A DNA stretch of 64,000 nucleotides from an uncultured Porphyromonadaceae bacterium (GCA_902493335.1 CABUPJ010000007.1:1-64000); one strand, 5' to 3'; numbered from the stretch's first letter, positions 7,566-16,949 are shown. Numbers and translations are program-made. Notes: generated by a model not told the origin, from the letters alone.

Positions 7566-8123
7566 TTACATTGACGTCACAAACTGACGCTGATAGACTT
7601 CCGTCACTATCCCTTTGATAGATTCAATTGCATGCGGACGGGAAGACCGATTTTGGACGCCTCCCTTATAATGATAAGTATTATAAGCCATTCCGTCATT
7701 GGTCAGTTCGCCCTGCTCTCTAATTTTATAACCTTTAAAATGGTCGTCATCAAGGTAAATCAGCAAAATCAGGCCTTCTTTAGGAGTTGTCGGCATCTCG
7801 AATCCGTCTTTGAACATGCGCACACCAATAATATCGCCGTCAGATATGCCTTTAATTTGCATACATTGGTTCTTTACCACGAAATACTCAAGTTCGGGAT
7901 TTATTTTTATGCCTTCCATATCTACCGCGACAGTCGGCATTAAATCAACTTTCTTACTGAAAAAACGCTTTGTCGGACCAGCTTCCACCCGGTGCAATTG
8001 TTTTATGTTATATTGACGTGCTCTTTTATTTTTGGATCTATATATCTTCTTCCTGCAACGAAGATATATGATACAAGGCACAAATATACAAGCCGCAATC
8101 AATATCAATATTATTGAATCCAT
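7566..8123 (-). CDS. Membrane-anchored protein with LexA/S24-like fold
   Basis: A 185-aa protein with an N-terminal membrane helix (residues about 3-22) and a basic stretch after it. Residues 78-178 match the layout of S24/LexA autoprotease domains: YFVVKNQCM then GISDGDIIGV aligns with the GDSM...GIxDGD segment, GYKIREQG aligns with the region of the catalytic lysine (Lys133), and IESIKGIVTEVY aligns with the closing strand. The nucleophilic serine is Cys87. I therefore infer the fold but not the LexA activity. It follows the four-helix membrane gene after a 6-nt gap, so the two are probably one operon. Confidence 0.6.
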   Translation of the reverse strand: MDSIILILIAACIFVPCIIYLRCRKKIYRSKNKRARQYNIKQLHRVEAGPTKRFFSKKVDLMPTVAVDMEGIKINPELEYFVVKNQCMQIKGISDGDIIGVRMFKDGFEMPTTPKEGLILLIYLDDDHFKGYKIREQGELTNDGMAYNTYHYKGGVQNRSSRPHAIESIKGIVTEVYQRQFVTSM

Positions 8124-8129
8124 TCGATT

Positions 8130-8633
8130 TCAGTATATTTTTTTCTTTTTATAGTCTATTTTAACTTCCAACTCTTTTTGTGCGGCTAATTTAAAGATTA
8201 ATACCGCCAGCGATATTTGTAATATGACAGATGTCCAAGGTGATTTCATCCAGTCAGCGACAACCGTTATCGATGAATCCTGCATCGCCGCGGCCTGTGC
8301 ATAAATACCTATCAATATCACAAATGCCGTAAGACTTAGCCAGTAAACTCTCTCATGGACAAACTCATAGTCTGTGAATTTTGAATATGCAACGCCTATG
8401 ACTGCGAATAAGTTCACAAATAATCCGCCCAATAAAGATTGTGCTTGAAATACATCTTCAACAACATTACCGCCTCTGACAAAAATGAGTATGAAGAAAG
8501 CGGCATAGATACCACCCAATGCTATTAATGTTGTGATTATTGCGCTCCTATATCTGCTATTGACCTTTGTTCGTTTATCTACTGACTGTGTCCGGTTCTG
8601 TTTATTATGATTAGATTTATGCTTCTTAGTCAT
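8130..8633 (-). CDS. Four-helix membrane protein, unknown
   Basis: A 167-aa integral membrane protein. A basic, polar N-terminus of about 30 residues (MTKKHKSNHNKQNRTQ) precedes hydrophobic segments near residues 30-52, 65-83, 98-114 and 128-150; the end is lysine-rich (YKKKKIY). No family is recognised. It is the first gene of a two-gene unit with the S24-like membrane protein, and the pair may work as a complex at the inner membrane (inference). Confidence 0.6.
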   Translation of the reverse strand: MTKKHKSNHNKQNRTQSVDKRTKVNSRYRSAIITTLIALGGIYAAFFILIFVRGGNVVEDVFQAQSLLGGLFVNLFAVIGVAYSKFTDYEFVHERVYWLSLTAFVILIGIYAQAAAMQDSSITVVADWMKSPWTSVILQISLAVLIFKLAAQKELEVKIDYKKKKIY

Positions 8634-8666
8634 CGTCCCATATAGTTATACTACATAAACGGCTCG

Positions 8667-8674
8667 CAAAGATA
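8667..8674 (-). promoter_or_regulatory. -7 box (TATCTTTG) for the membrane protein pair
   Basis: On the minus strand TATCTTTG lies 33 nt before the ATG at 8633. The -33 position has no TTTG, so only half of the promoter is well supported. Confidence 0.45.
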
Positions 8675-8744
8675 CTAATAAATATCTAATTATTAATAAT
8701 AAACCTGCATTTTTCATCATCTTGTGCTACGGCGCTTGAAAGTT

Positions 8745-8775
8745 ATTGCCAAATATAGAACTTATAGTATATTTG
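8745..8775 (+). promoter_or_regulatory. Promoter ATTG-N19-TATATTTG
   Basis: ATTG at 8745-8748 and TATATTTG at 8768-8775 are 19 nt apart, as in Bacteroidetes promoters. This places transcription start near 8782, downstream of the ATG at 8746, and argues for a later start (TTG 8800) of the following gene. Confidence 0.5.
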
Positions 8776-8799
8776 CAGGCAAACAGACATACTTATAAA

Positions 8800-9337
8800 T
8801 TGATTAAGGAATATAAATTTGACGACAGTTTCAAAAAGCGGGCGAGAGCCTTGCAGTTTGCCTACCGTGAAGAGATTCTCCATGACTTCAATGAATATCG
8901 GGCACCACAGGTTTTGCTCAGCGACGAGAACGCCCGGAACGGCCTGATTTTTCATGAAGCCTACCGCAATCTGATAATCAGTAAGCCTAAAGTCGGACAT
9001 GTGGCAAATCAGCTGACCGCCAATATGCTACGCAGCCAACATATACCCTACAATATGTTTACCCCGCTTGAGACAATGCCGATGATTGCAGCCGATATTT
9101 TCAGCTCTATCATAGGCACAAGCATCAAAAAGATTGAAGCTATTCTACCCGCGCATGAACGAGCACTTCCACTACTATGCCCTGCCCGACTACCGAAAAC
9201 TACTGACCGACAGAGGCAACGATACCTTCAGGACTCTCACATATGAAGAATATTTCAGCCTTTTGGACAAATATAGCGACGACGACAACGTCAGATCTTG
9301 GCTAAACTATCTACGCAAAAGATACTTAGGCCGGTAA
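8800..9337 (+). pseudogene. Frameshifted PGN_0703-like putative restriction endonuclease
   Basis: Two overlapping frames together make one protein. Frame one holds KEYKFDDSFKKRARALQFAY through the string ANMLRSQHIPYNMFTPL, and continues to GTSIKKIEAI. Frame two then holds FYPRMNEHFHYYALPDYRK to YLRKRYLGR. The switch falls between 9121 and 9165. The NMLRSQHIPYNMFTPL segment recalls the PD-(D/E)XK family named after P. gingivalis PGN_0703. The residue order is consistent with a single-base insertion or two-base loss. Start is uncertain: the open frame begins at 8746, but the promoter suggests about 8800. Probably inactive. Confidence 0.55.
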
Positions 9338-9374
9338 ATCATCTCTTTTAATAAGACAAGACAGCCAGTGTTTC

Positions 9375-11510
9375 TCACCTGTTTCTGGCGACACGGAGGC
9401 GTTTGATTGCGGTGCGCGAGGCGGTCGCACCGCTGCCGATATATGCCAGTCCGACTGCTCCGGCCGTCGACGACCAGAAATCGGCAGACGCCATCGTTGC
9501 GCCGCCATACCATGCCGGTGCGCCCGCAAACTGGCCGTAGGCAGGTATATACCATTCAATATCCTCGGCCCTTATCAACGCCGTCGTCGTTGTCAGATCG
9601 CCTACTGTCGATGTATTCAGATAATATCTATTCTTCTTCAGTGCTTCTGCCAGTATCTGACTTTCATTTATCGCCGTACCTTCTATCGGCATCGGTACTT
9701 CAGCAGGATCACTTTCTTCCCGTGGCCTATATGCAGTCTCAGTACTTGCAAATCGTCTTAAACCGAGCAAAGCTCTTTCAAAATTACCGCTTAAAGATGT
9801 ACCTCCTACGCCAAACAGCTCACGCGTATTTGTCTCACCATCGACCTGAGATTGAGCTTTCCCTGTCAGGGAATTCATTTTTGAATAATCAAATACCACA
9901 TAATTGCGATAACGGGCAGTTGTGCCGTAAATTCCTGTGCTGATATAATCAGCGACGCTATATTGCTCCGCAAGATCAGCGACTCTTGATAACATTATAC
10001 GCTGCGTGCTTTGTAATCCGCTATTGCGATAAACATACACTCTCGTCGCATTATAATCAAATCCATATACCCCGCTGTTGCCGTCGTCAATCTGCTCCCA
10101 GCCGGTATTGCCGTTCCATGCCGGCGCCAGTTGCGTTATCTCCTGCATCACCGCGGTATTCGCCGGAGCGCCGTCGACGCTCAGCGTCAGTGTCACCGTG
10201 CGGTTGGCCGTGCCTGTGTTTTCGGGCAGGAAAACGGTCAGCGGGAACTCGCCCGGACCTTTCCCCCTGACAGTATTTGTGCCGCGGGCCGACTCGTTTG
10301 TTATCGTCGTGCCGTTGGTCATCTTCTTATCGGTCCAAAAGCCATTCTTGACATACTCGTTGACGTCAGCGGTGAGCTGAACACTCGGGTCACTGCTGTC
10401 CGAGGCCGCTACCGTCAGCGTCCACGCTTTGTCAGCCGGAATGCCGCTCACCCTCACGGCACTGTTGCAGATCACATAATATGCATCCTGCACCTCGGGC
10501 TGACTGATGAATTCAAGTTCATAGTCGGGTGTGATGCCGATGTGATAGACCGTCGTCTTGCCCTGCCGCCATGTCTGACCCTTGAGCGAGGCGCTCATCG
10601 TGCGCTCGCGGCCTGTGAAGTTGTCCTCGAAGACAACCGTCAGCGTCGCGTCGTCGGCGAGCTGCTGCGGTATCATCATCAGCGTATAGTTGTCGGGCGC
10701 AATCGCCTCGTCGGCAGCCATGCCGGCTGTCGTCGCCTTGTTGACGTCAATCGTAAACCCGGCGTTACCCCGCAGGTTGTTCCATGTCGTTGTATATTGC
10801 CCCTCGTCCTTGATACCCGAGAGGATAATGCTTTTGATTGTGCCGGGCTGCATCTCATTGCCCGTCACAAATCTGACAGCCGCGCATAAATGTCTGAACT
10901 CAAGCGGCACAGGCTGTCCGGGTGTGTTGAGCCGTCCGGTTGCCGCGAGCATCAGGTCGCTCTGCGCCGCAGCCTGCTGCGGCACCTTATAGTCTATCTC
11001 GAGTTCGCCGGGCGTCAATGCCGACGGAGCCACGGTGACGCCTTCGGCGTCAATGCCGGCCATAGCCCTGAATGTCAGGGTTGAGCCCTGTGCTGTCGGC
11101 CAATAGTAGCTGTTCACTGTCGTCAAGAGGGCGCCTTCTTTCTTGACAGACTCGTTAGCGAAGAATGTCACAGGCGAGGCTTCAGCCGAGCGGTAATAAA
11201 ATGAATAGATGCTGAAATCGCCGAGATTGCCTGTGCCCGTTATGGGCGTGCCGCGGCCGGCCCGCTGTGGCGCGGCCATGTCGTCGACCGTGATATAGGC
11301 CGTTAAGGGAGTGATGTCGCCGCAGCCCGCGTCGGGCACGAGCGTCATCTCGTCAGGCGCGCAGACTGCCGCAACAGAACGCGAATCGGCCGGCGCCTCC
11401 GTCACACCGAAAGCGATTTGTCCGAGAGCCCCGGGGTCGGTCGACCGGCTGTCGTCGCCACACGACGACAAGGCTATAAACAGCATTGGCAGCGCCTGAT
11501 AGAATTTCAT
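9375..11510 (-). CDS. Fimbrillin-family lipoprotein, large, likely tip or accessory subunit
   Basis: A 711-aa lipoprotein with signal peptide and lipobox (ALSSCGDD, Cys17). Residues about 30-340 carry a fimbrillin (Mfa1/FimA-like) fold pattern, with NYTLMMIPQQLADDATLTVVFED-type strands split here by text limits. A middle part (residues about 350-470) looks like beta-sandwich repeats. The C-terminal 230 residues (NSGVYGFDYNATRVYVYR, later EWYIPAYGQF and DFWSSTAG) resemble the C-terminal domains of large accessory fimbrillins, which sit at the tip of type V pili. It is the last gene of the fimbrial operon and is separated from the fimbrillin before it by a strong hairpin, which should lower its expression. 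Confidence 0.75.
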   Translation of the reverse strand: MKFYQALPMLFIALSSCGDDSRSTDPGALGQIAFGVTEAPADSRSVAAVCAPDEMTLVPDAGCGDITPLTAYITVDDMAAPQRAGRGTPITGTGNLGDFSIYSFYYRSAEASPVTFFANESVKKEGALLTTVNSYYWPTAQGSTLTFRAMAGIDAEGVTVAPSALTPGELEIDYKVPQQAAAQSDLMLAATGRLNTPGQPVPLEFRHLCAAVRFVTGNEMQPGTIKSIILSGIKDEGQYTTTWNNLRGNAGFTIDVNKATTAGMAADEAIAPDNYTLMMIPQQLADDATLTVVFEDNFTGRERTMSASLKGQTWRQGKTTVYHIGITPDYELEFISQPEVQDAYYVICNSAVRVSGIPADKAWTLTVAASDSSDPSVQLTADVNEYVKNGFWTDKKMTNGTTITNESARGTNTVRGKGPGEFPLTVFLPENTGTANRTVTLTLSVDGAPANTAVMQEITQLAPAWNGNTGWEQIDDGNSGVYGFDYNATRVYVYRNSGLQSTQRIMLSRVADLAEQYSVADYISTGIYGTTARYRNYVVFDYSKMNSLTGKAQSQVDGETNTRELFGVGGTSLSGNFERALLGLRRFASTETAYRPREESDPAEVPMPIEGTAINESQILAEALKKNRYYLNTSTVGDLTTTTALIRAEDIEWYIPAYGQFAGAPAWYGGATMASADFWSSTAGAVGLAYIGSGATASRTAIKRLRVARNR

Positions 11511-11537
11511 CGTTTGTCTATAAGATTGTTATTTAAA

Positions 11538-11570
11538 AATAAGCCGGCCCGGCACTCGGGCCGGCTTATT
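11538..11570 (-). terminator. Intra-operon terminator between fimbrillin genes
   Basis: A perfect 14-bp stem (11538-11551 with 11557-11570) and 5-nt loop. On the minus strand the stem is followed by TTTAAAT. It lies between the 343-aa fimbrillin gene and the 711-aa gene, so it probably acts as a partial terminator that sets their ratio, or as an RNA-stabilising 3' end. Confidence 0.8.
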
Positions 11571-11590
11571 CTGTTGGCTGATTACTGTTG

Positions 11591-12622
11591 TTATTCTTTT
11601 TCGGGGAGTGTGACAGTAATATTCGGATCCTCTTCCCAAAGAGCTACGTCTCTTACGTTGAACTGGATGGGGAACATCTGCTGGTCGGGGTCAATATTCT
11701 GAGGATTGAGTTCGGCGGTGAAGTTATAGCTGTGGCCGTTCTGGAATGTCGTTGCGGGAAGCACGACATCGCTGTGGTCGTATGTTTCGATAAGTGTGCC
11801 GTTGATCATCAGGTCGACCTTAAAGGTAATTGTAAGAGCCTTCTCGCTCTCGGGGATGATGAATTTCGTTCCGCTGACTACGCTGCCGTCATTTTGAGCT
11901 GTCTGATTTGCGGGTGTAAACAGATTGTCGCGCAGTGCGAGCACAGCCTGACTTGTATGGCCTGCCCATGCCGGGGTTTCGGCACCGAGGGTCAGTGATG
12001 CCTGAGCGGCAGAATTGTTGATCTGCAGACCATAGACCTTGACACTGTAAGATCCGCTGCCCATTGCGTTGGTGAATGTGAATTTCACACGCGAGAGAGC
12101 ATGTTTGAAATCAAACTGAACCGTCTCGGGTTGTGCTGTCATGGGGTCGGGAGTCTGCGCGATGGCGTAAGCATAGACAAGGTCTTCGTTGCCATTGGCG
12201 GCAGCGTTGTTTAAATTAATCGTGCCTGTGCCGAAGAAACCTGCGACGTCCGTAGGCAGATCTGCATCGGCTGCCCATGTATAGGTATACTCCGTGTTGC
12301 CTTCTGCAGTAGGCGAAGCGATAGCCGTAAAGAAATAGTTCTTGCCTGCTACCCAGTACTGCAGAGGAGAATAAGTCCATTCCGTACCTGATTTAGTCAC
12401 CTTCTGGTTATCAAAGATTTTAAGGGGTGTTGCCTCGCCGATATAACCGTAGACGCTTATCTCTGACAAAGATGACATCGTCGCATCAGTCGCTCTTGTC
12501 GTCTTGCCGACATAGCTGTCGAAACCGATGGCCGACTGTTTCTGCATATCGACTACCTCATCGTTCGAGCACGAAGCCAGCGCGAATGCACTTGCTGCAA
12601 TTAAAAACAGGGATTTTTTCAT
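11591..12622 (-). CDS. Fimbrillin-family lipoprotein (candidate major pilin)
   Basis: A 343-aa lipoprotein with the signal MKKSLFLIAASAFALASC (lipobox LASC, Cys18) and the fimbrillin pattern: AIGFDSYVGKTTRA near the mature N-terminus, a possible Arg-processing site there, and QFDFKHALSRVKFTFTN, the signature segment of the Mfa-like family. In type V pili such proteins are exported as lipoproteins, cleaved after an arginine by an outer-membrane protease and polymerised by strand exchange. It follows the DUF5119 gene after 47 nt and precedes the intra-operon terminator, a position expected for the most abundant subunit. Confidence 0.85.
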   Translation of the reverse strand: MKKSLFLIAASAFALASCSNDEVVDMQKQSAIGFDSYVGKTTRATDATMSSLSEISVYGYIGEATPLKIFDNQKVTKSGTEWTYSPLQYWVAGKNYFFTAIASPTAEGNTEYTYTWAADADLPTDVAGFFGTGTINLNNAAANGNEDLVYAYAIAQTPDPMTAQPETVQFDFKHALSRVKFTFTNAMGSGSYSVKVYGLQINNSAAQASLTLGAETPAWAGHTSQAVLALRDNLFTPANQTAQNDGSVVSGTKFIIPESEKALTITFKVDLMINGTLIETYDHSDVVLPATTFQNGHSYNFTAELNPQNIDPDQQMFPIQFNVRDVALWEEDPNITVTLPEKE

Positions 12623-12669
12623 ACAATTGATTTTTTAGAGTTAATAAATATTGTGATTGTAAGTTGTTT

Positions 12670-13698
12670 CTACAAGTCGATGACGATGTCTTCGTATTCG
12701 CCCCATCCGTCAACCGAGACGTCGAAGCCCGAACCCGATTCGTCGCCGTCTTCAGCACTGATTTCAAGCCCTTTGACAACAATGACACCGCCGTGAGGCT
12801 GAAGGGCGACCTGCTGCGTTACGTCAAAGTCGAAGCTCAGTGTCTTGCCGTTCCTGAGCCTCACCTCGAGATTGAGGCCGAAGAAACCGTCGCTGCGCGA
12901 ATAGACCGAGTTGGGATAGTCGGGCACACCGAACGAGTTGACGACAGCCTCGACGCCCCAGTCGTGTATCGTGCAGTCATATAGTATCGTGGCGCGCTCC
13001 TTGCCCGTGTGGCCGTCGTAGAGATAGACCGATTCGGCCATGCCGCTGAGTGCCCCGCGGGCGATGCCGGCATATTCGATGCCGCGGGTAAACTCATATC
13101 TGACATAGTAGGTGAACACAAGCGGATGCAGCGTCACTTCGACCGTCGGGACGTCGGCCGACGCCTTCTGGTCATATTCCCCGATGTAGTGGCCGAAGAG
13201 ATAGTCGGGCGTCGTTATCGTCTTCTCAGGCTCACCGTCGGGGTCGAGACTGTTGCCTTTATAGCCCGATCGCGAACGCGAGCGTGTGCTCGCCTTGGCC
13301 GAAACCGTGCTGTTGAGGTTGTCGAAGACAATAAATTCAGTGTCATCGTTATACATCAGCACGGCGTTGATTCCCGGCATCATCTCGACCCGGCCTCCTC
13401 CGGGCGGCAGATGACGCGTCAGCGTGCCGTCGCCGATGCTGTATGAGTTGACACACAGACCTTCGGGCGTCACCGGATTGAGCGACTCATAGCTGACGCC
13501 GAACTCCACCGGCCAATCGGCCTTCCAGTCCGGGCCGTCTTCTCCGCGCGTCTCCCAGCTCAGGTCATATGTGGCCGCGATGCGCGTTTCATAACGCGCC
13601 GCGTGCTCGGGATGATTGAAACACAGATCTTTGTGCTCGCAGCCGGTCAGCGCCGTGAGCATAATAAGCCCCGGCAGATATAGTCGGAATAGTCTCAT
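12670..13698 (-). CDS. DUF5119 fimbrial lipoprotein (FimB/Mfa2-like)
   Basis: A 342-aa lipoprotein (LTALTGCEHKDLCFNHPEH, lipobox LTGC). The CEHKDLC start followed by ETRIAATYDLSWE is typical of DUF5119 proteins found in Bacteroidales fimbrial operons, which are thought to act as anchors or accessory subunits like FimB/Mfa2. The start overlaps the end of the DUF3575 gene by 4 nt (ATGA). A serine/arginine-rich patch (STRSRSRSGYKGNS) sits at about residue 140. Confidence 0.8.
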   Translation of the reverse strand: MRLFRLYLPGLIMLTALTGCEHKDLCFNHPEHAARYETRIAATYDLSWETRGEDGPDWKADWPVEFGVSYESLNPVTPEGLCVNSYSIGDGTLTRHLPPGGGRVEMMPGINAVLMYNDDTEFIVFDNLNSTVSAKASTRSRSRSGYKGNSLDPDGEPEKTITTPDYLFGHYIGEYDQKASADVPTVEVTLHPLVFTYYVRYEFTRGIEYAGIARGALSGMAESVYLYDGHTGKERATILYDCTIHDWGVEAVVNSFGVPDYPNSVYSRSDGFFGLNLEVRLRNGKTLSFDFDVTQQVALQPHGGVIVVKGLEISAEDGDESGSGFDVSVDGWGEYEDIVIDL

Positions 13699-15014
13699 AG
13701 CGCCCGGTTTCCTCCTTTCGGTTTGTTCTTGTTACCGTAGCCTATGAGCCACACGAGCGACACTTCGGCCTTTGTCGGCCCGAACCACCGGCGCCGTTTG
13801 GTCGCCTGCCATACATAGTGGCCGTCAATGGGCGTATATTCATAATACTCGCCGCCGAGGTAGCCGACGCCGACAGTGAAATCTATATTGAAACGCCGGG
13901 CCATCGGCAGTGAGAAACCATATTCGACACCGCCGCCATAGTTATATTTATTGCCCATATAGCCCTTGCCGCCAAGCTCGAAGTCATATGTCAGTATCTG
14001 TGCATAAATGCCTAAGTGATGCCCGGTGAGAGGCTTTTCGGCAGCCTTGCGGCCAAACCAGCGGCGCATTGCGATATCGCCGCCATAGTAGCGCCAGTAG
14101 TTGTGACGGCGGTTCTTGCTCCACCACGCATACGACCAGTTTGCGTTGACGCTCATCATCCGGCCGAGCCACACCTCGGCGCCGACGCTCGGTATCAGCA
14201 GCAGGTCATAGAGCCCGTTGGTCTTAAGCGAAACGTAAAGCGGTCTGCGTGAGACTGATAGGGGGGGGTAATTTGAGCCAATCGTATCGCCTGGCGCTCT
14301 GTCTGTGTCGGGTATTATCACCTCCTCAATCTTGACAGGTTCCGGCAAAGGATCTTTCATTGATCCCGACAGCAGTCGCGTTATCTCCTCGAGCGACACA
14401 TAATTGAACGTCACCGAAGCATATCGCAGCTCCTCGAGCAGAGGCACAATCTCGCGCCATATCCGGCCGCTGCGCGCCCGGCGCAGCCTGTTTATCTTCA
14501 CCTCGTCCGACCGCGTCGAGTCGCCGAGTATCTTCAAGGCCTCGTCGCGGTGAGAGATATCTGAATTCTCAATCACCTCGGTCAGCGACGACATGCCTTT
14601 CACCTCATACATCCGCGCGACATCTTCGGTCAGAGGCACGACACATGCCGTCATCACAAAATCCTCAAGAGCCGCCATGCGTTTTCGGGCAAGCATGACA
14701 TTCGCTGCCGCCGGCCCTTCGGGCGACGCATAGCCGGTATAGATCACACCCGTTATCATTATCGTCGAATCGCGGGCGACCGAGTCAAGGAAACATCTGA
14801 TACTGTCGAGCGACTCCGCGTTGCGTCCATAGTTCGCGTCAATATCGCTGCCGTTGACGACAAACGTCACGCTCGACATCATTTTCCACTCAGGCCGACG
14901 CGTGGCCTGCGCCGTCATTGCTGACAGAGCGAGAATACAGCAGACAAGTATGGTCACTAATCTGCCGCACAGAGCGTACGCGGGCGCATGGTATGGTTCA
15001 GGTCGATTTTTCAA
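13695..15014 (-). CDS. DUF3575 outer-membrane protein of the fimbrial operon
   Basis: A 439-aa protein with an N-terminal hydrophobic segment (VTILVCCILALSAMTAQA). Residues about 45-120 look like an OmpA-type peptidoglycan-binding fold (VARDSTIMITGVIYTGYASPEG is the tell-tale part, split here as SIMITG and GYASPEGP). Residues about 250-439 form the DUF3575 beta-barrel-like region. DUF3575 genes commonly start Bacteroidales fimbrial operons. A run of eight G (14261-14268) lies in the linker between the two domains; a one-base slip would stop translation before the barrel. Confidence 0.8.
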   Translation of the reverse strand: MKNRPEPYHAPAYALCGRLVTILVCCILALSAMTAQATRRPEWKMMSSVTFVVNGSDIDANYGRNAESLDSIRCFLDSVARDSTIMITGVIYTGYASPEGPAAANVMLARKRMAALEDFVMTACVVPLTEDVARMYEVKGMSSLTEVIENSDISHRDEALKILGDSTRSDEVKINRLRRARSGRIWREIVPLLEELRYASVTFNYVSLEEITRLLSGSMKDPLPEPVKIEEVIIPDTDRAPGDTIGSNYPPLSVSRRPLYVSLKTNGLYDLLLIPSVGAEVWLGRMMSVNANWSYAWWSKNRRHNYWRYYGGDIAMRRWFGRKAAEKPLTGHHLGIYAQILTYDFELGGKGYMGNKYNYGGGVEYGFSLPMARRFNIDFTVGVGYLGGEYYEYTPIDGHYVWQATKRRRWFGPTKAEVSLVWLIGYGNKNKPKGGNRAL

Positions 15015-15124
15015 CTGGTATCGTAATGTCTGATGTTCTTAAAAGCTCTCAACGTTTCGCCAACAATCAGGTCATTACTAACAGCAGTTAATGGAAAAAA
15101 GAAGAAAGTGATTTTATCGAGGGC

Positions 15125-15156
15125 CAAATATAGCACAGATAACTCACACTGCCAAA
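15125..15156 (-). promoter_or_regulatory. Fimbrial operon promoter TTTG-N20-TATATTTG
   Basis: On the minus strand TTTG (15153-15156) and TATATTTG (15125-15132) are exactly 20 nt apart. The 5' leader to the DUF3575 start is about 100 nt. No invertible repeats flank it, so no phase-variable promoter is indicated. Confidence 0.75.
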
Positions 15157-15366
15157 TAAATCGTGCAAAATGTTTAATTTTTTAGCAAATAGTTAACAAA
15201 ACCTCATCTCCGGCCAGTCTCCGCACAAGATAAGTACACCAACATAAACACACAAGAAAACAAGTTTTTATATAGCGATTTATATACCTTATTCTTCACT
15301 CATTATATTCTTGATTGTGCATTTACAGGCACTAAGCTAATCCATATCTTCCCGAGACTCTCTATT
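15157..15366. other. Intergenic, AT-rich, no gene seen
   Basis: Spacer between the fimbrial promoter and the end of the broken AlbA_2 gene. No open frame or clear hairpin was found. Confidence 0.5.
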
Positions 15367-16495
15367 TCACAACATCACGACCCACATTCCTGCATTATCT
15401 TTTCCTTTATGTTTCAACACTCCAACTTTCTGCAAAGACGCCAAGTCACGTTCGATCGTGCGCTGGCTCACCGACAACATCTCCGACATCCGCCGTCCGC
15501 TTATTGTCGGAGATTGCCTGATAATATCCAATATTTTCTGCTGGCGCACAGTCACTTTCATCTCCGACACATCTCCGACAGCCGACACTTCGACAGATGC
15601 GAAAATTATAGTCTGAAATTGAGTCGGTGTCGACTTAAATACAGGTTTAAACTCGTCTTTATATCCGGGAAGAACCATAGTTTCATTACAAATGCGTGTA
15701 AGTCCGCTTCCACGCTTTTCCATATAATCCAATTGTGCCATAACATTTGCGAGTATCGGATTACGCCTCTCCGATGAAACTTCCTGAATATCTAAATCTT
15801 GAATAAGTAAACCATTATACATTCCGCCAGGAGAAGTGACTGTCAGACGGTCATCATAAATATCGAGATGGACTTCTCCTCCCATTACTGTATAGTCTCG
15901 GTGTATAAAATGATTAACTATTGCTTCGAGAACAGCACGTTCAGCATACTCTGGTTTATCTTTTCGACCGTCGGGTAGCTTTTCCCATCCTCTCCTTGTG
16001 TTCGATTTCACAAAATTCATCGCCTCACGAAGCAACATCAAAACATTGCCGGTGAATTCGGCATCGTTTATTGCGTCGCCCTTTATCTGACCATTCCATC
16101 TCGTACAATACAACCTTGATTGCCATAAAGGACAATCATCGGCAAACAAAGAGCCTGCATTGGTAAGGCATCCCGAGTTCGTAACAAGACCAAACGACAA
16201 GAGATATTTTTTGTTCCAGTCTTGACCCGTACGAACTTTGAATGTATTAGACAATATAGTAAAAGAATAGTCTTCGACCCTATAATCTGTGTGCAATGAA
16301 TCAAATCAATACCAACCGTACCATTTGTTCTGCCGTTGCAGGTAAACTCTCATCACCCACACGCACAAAAGCCATACGCTGTCCGTCACCGACATAATAG
16401 TAAGGAGTGTAACTGCCCGGCATGACTCTCAGTCTGAGTATATCAAGGCCCTCAATTCTATAAGGTAGCATTTCAATATCCGGCAACGGATCCAT
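15367..16495 (-). pseudogene. Broken AlbA_2-type regulator
   Basis: Two frames make one gene. Frame one (16495-16301) ends the AlbA_2 domain: PYYYVGDGQRMAFVRVGDES is diagnostic of the family, and the same frame upstream still reads KGLENIQHVCEIISSKIRDY, up to about 16560. Frame two (16296-15367, apparent TTG start) holds the GHKL-like domain (AVLEAIVNHFIHRDY, RGSGLTRIC) and a winged helix (MLSVSQRTIERDLASL). The shift lies at about 16296-16306. The first half of the AlbA_2 domain is not found upstream, so the gene is probably damaged twice. Related to the intact gene at 336-1802. Confidence 0.7.
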
Positions 16496-16893
16496 ATAAT
16501 CACGAATTTTACTGCTGATGATTTCACAAACATGCTGTATATTCTCAAGCCCTTTTACAATACCGAATTGCCAAGATAAAAATCTTTCCCGGGCATTATT
16601 AATTGCTTCAACATATTCCCAATGATAGCGAACAGTAAGCTTCCGCGCCTTATACCGCCGCCCGACCTTACGTCGTTCTTATGTCCTTGATTGTGCGTTG
16701 CTAAAGGAGCGTCGATGTCACCGCATGCGAGGTTATGACTAAGTCCGGGACAATCAGAAAAAAACAGCTATGCGTCTCAGACGCGCCGTTGTGGTCGCAA
16801 AAAATCCTTATCCATCATATCGGCGCCTTTCTGTCCTTTTGTCCCCCCTAAATCTCCGCGTGCCTCTTCTGTCATTATGTTCTGCCGTTTCTC
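16496..16893. other. Remnant and spacer upstream of the broken regulator
   Basis: On the minus strand the frame of the AlbA_2 fragment runs on to about 16674 without a start codon and includes RYHWEYVEAINNARERFLSW, which I cannot place. The rest (16680-16893) is AT/GC-mixed spacer with no supported gene. Confidence 0.4.
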
Positions 16894-16924
16894 TTTGCAA
16901 TATTGAAAAAAACAACTAACTTTG
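16894..16924 (+). promoter_or_regulatory. Promoter TTTG-N19-TAACTTTG
   Basis: TTTG at 16894-16897 and TAACTTTG at 16917-16924 with 19 nt between. It lies 25 nt before the ATG at 16950 and should drive the GNAT gene and the three genes after it. Confidence 0.75.
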
Positions 16925-16949
16925 TGGAAATTAGACTTAAATCTATCCC

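Noticed and set aside
5544..7618. Plus-strand frames opposite the adenylation operon
   Set aside because: Antisense to genes with clear A-domain and GNAT motifs; no start signals or domains.
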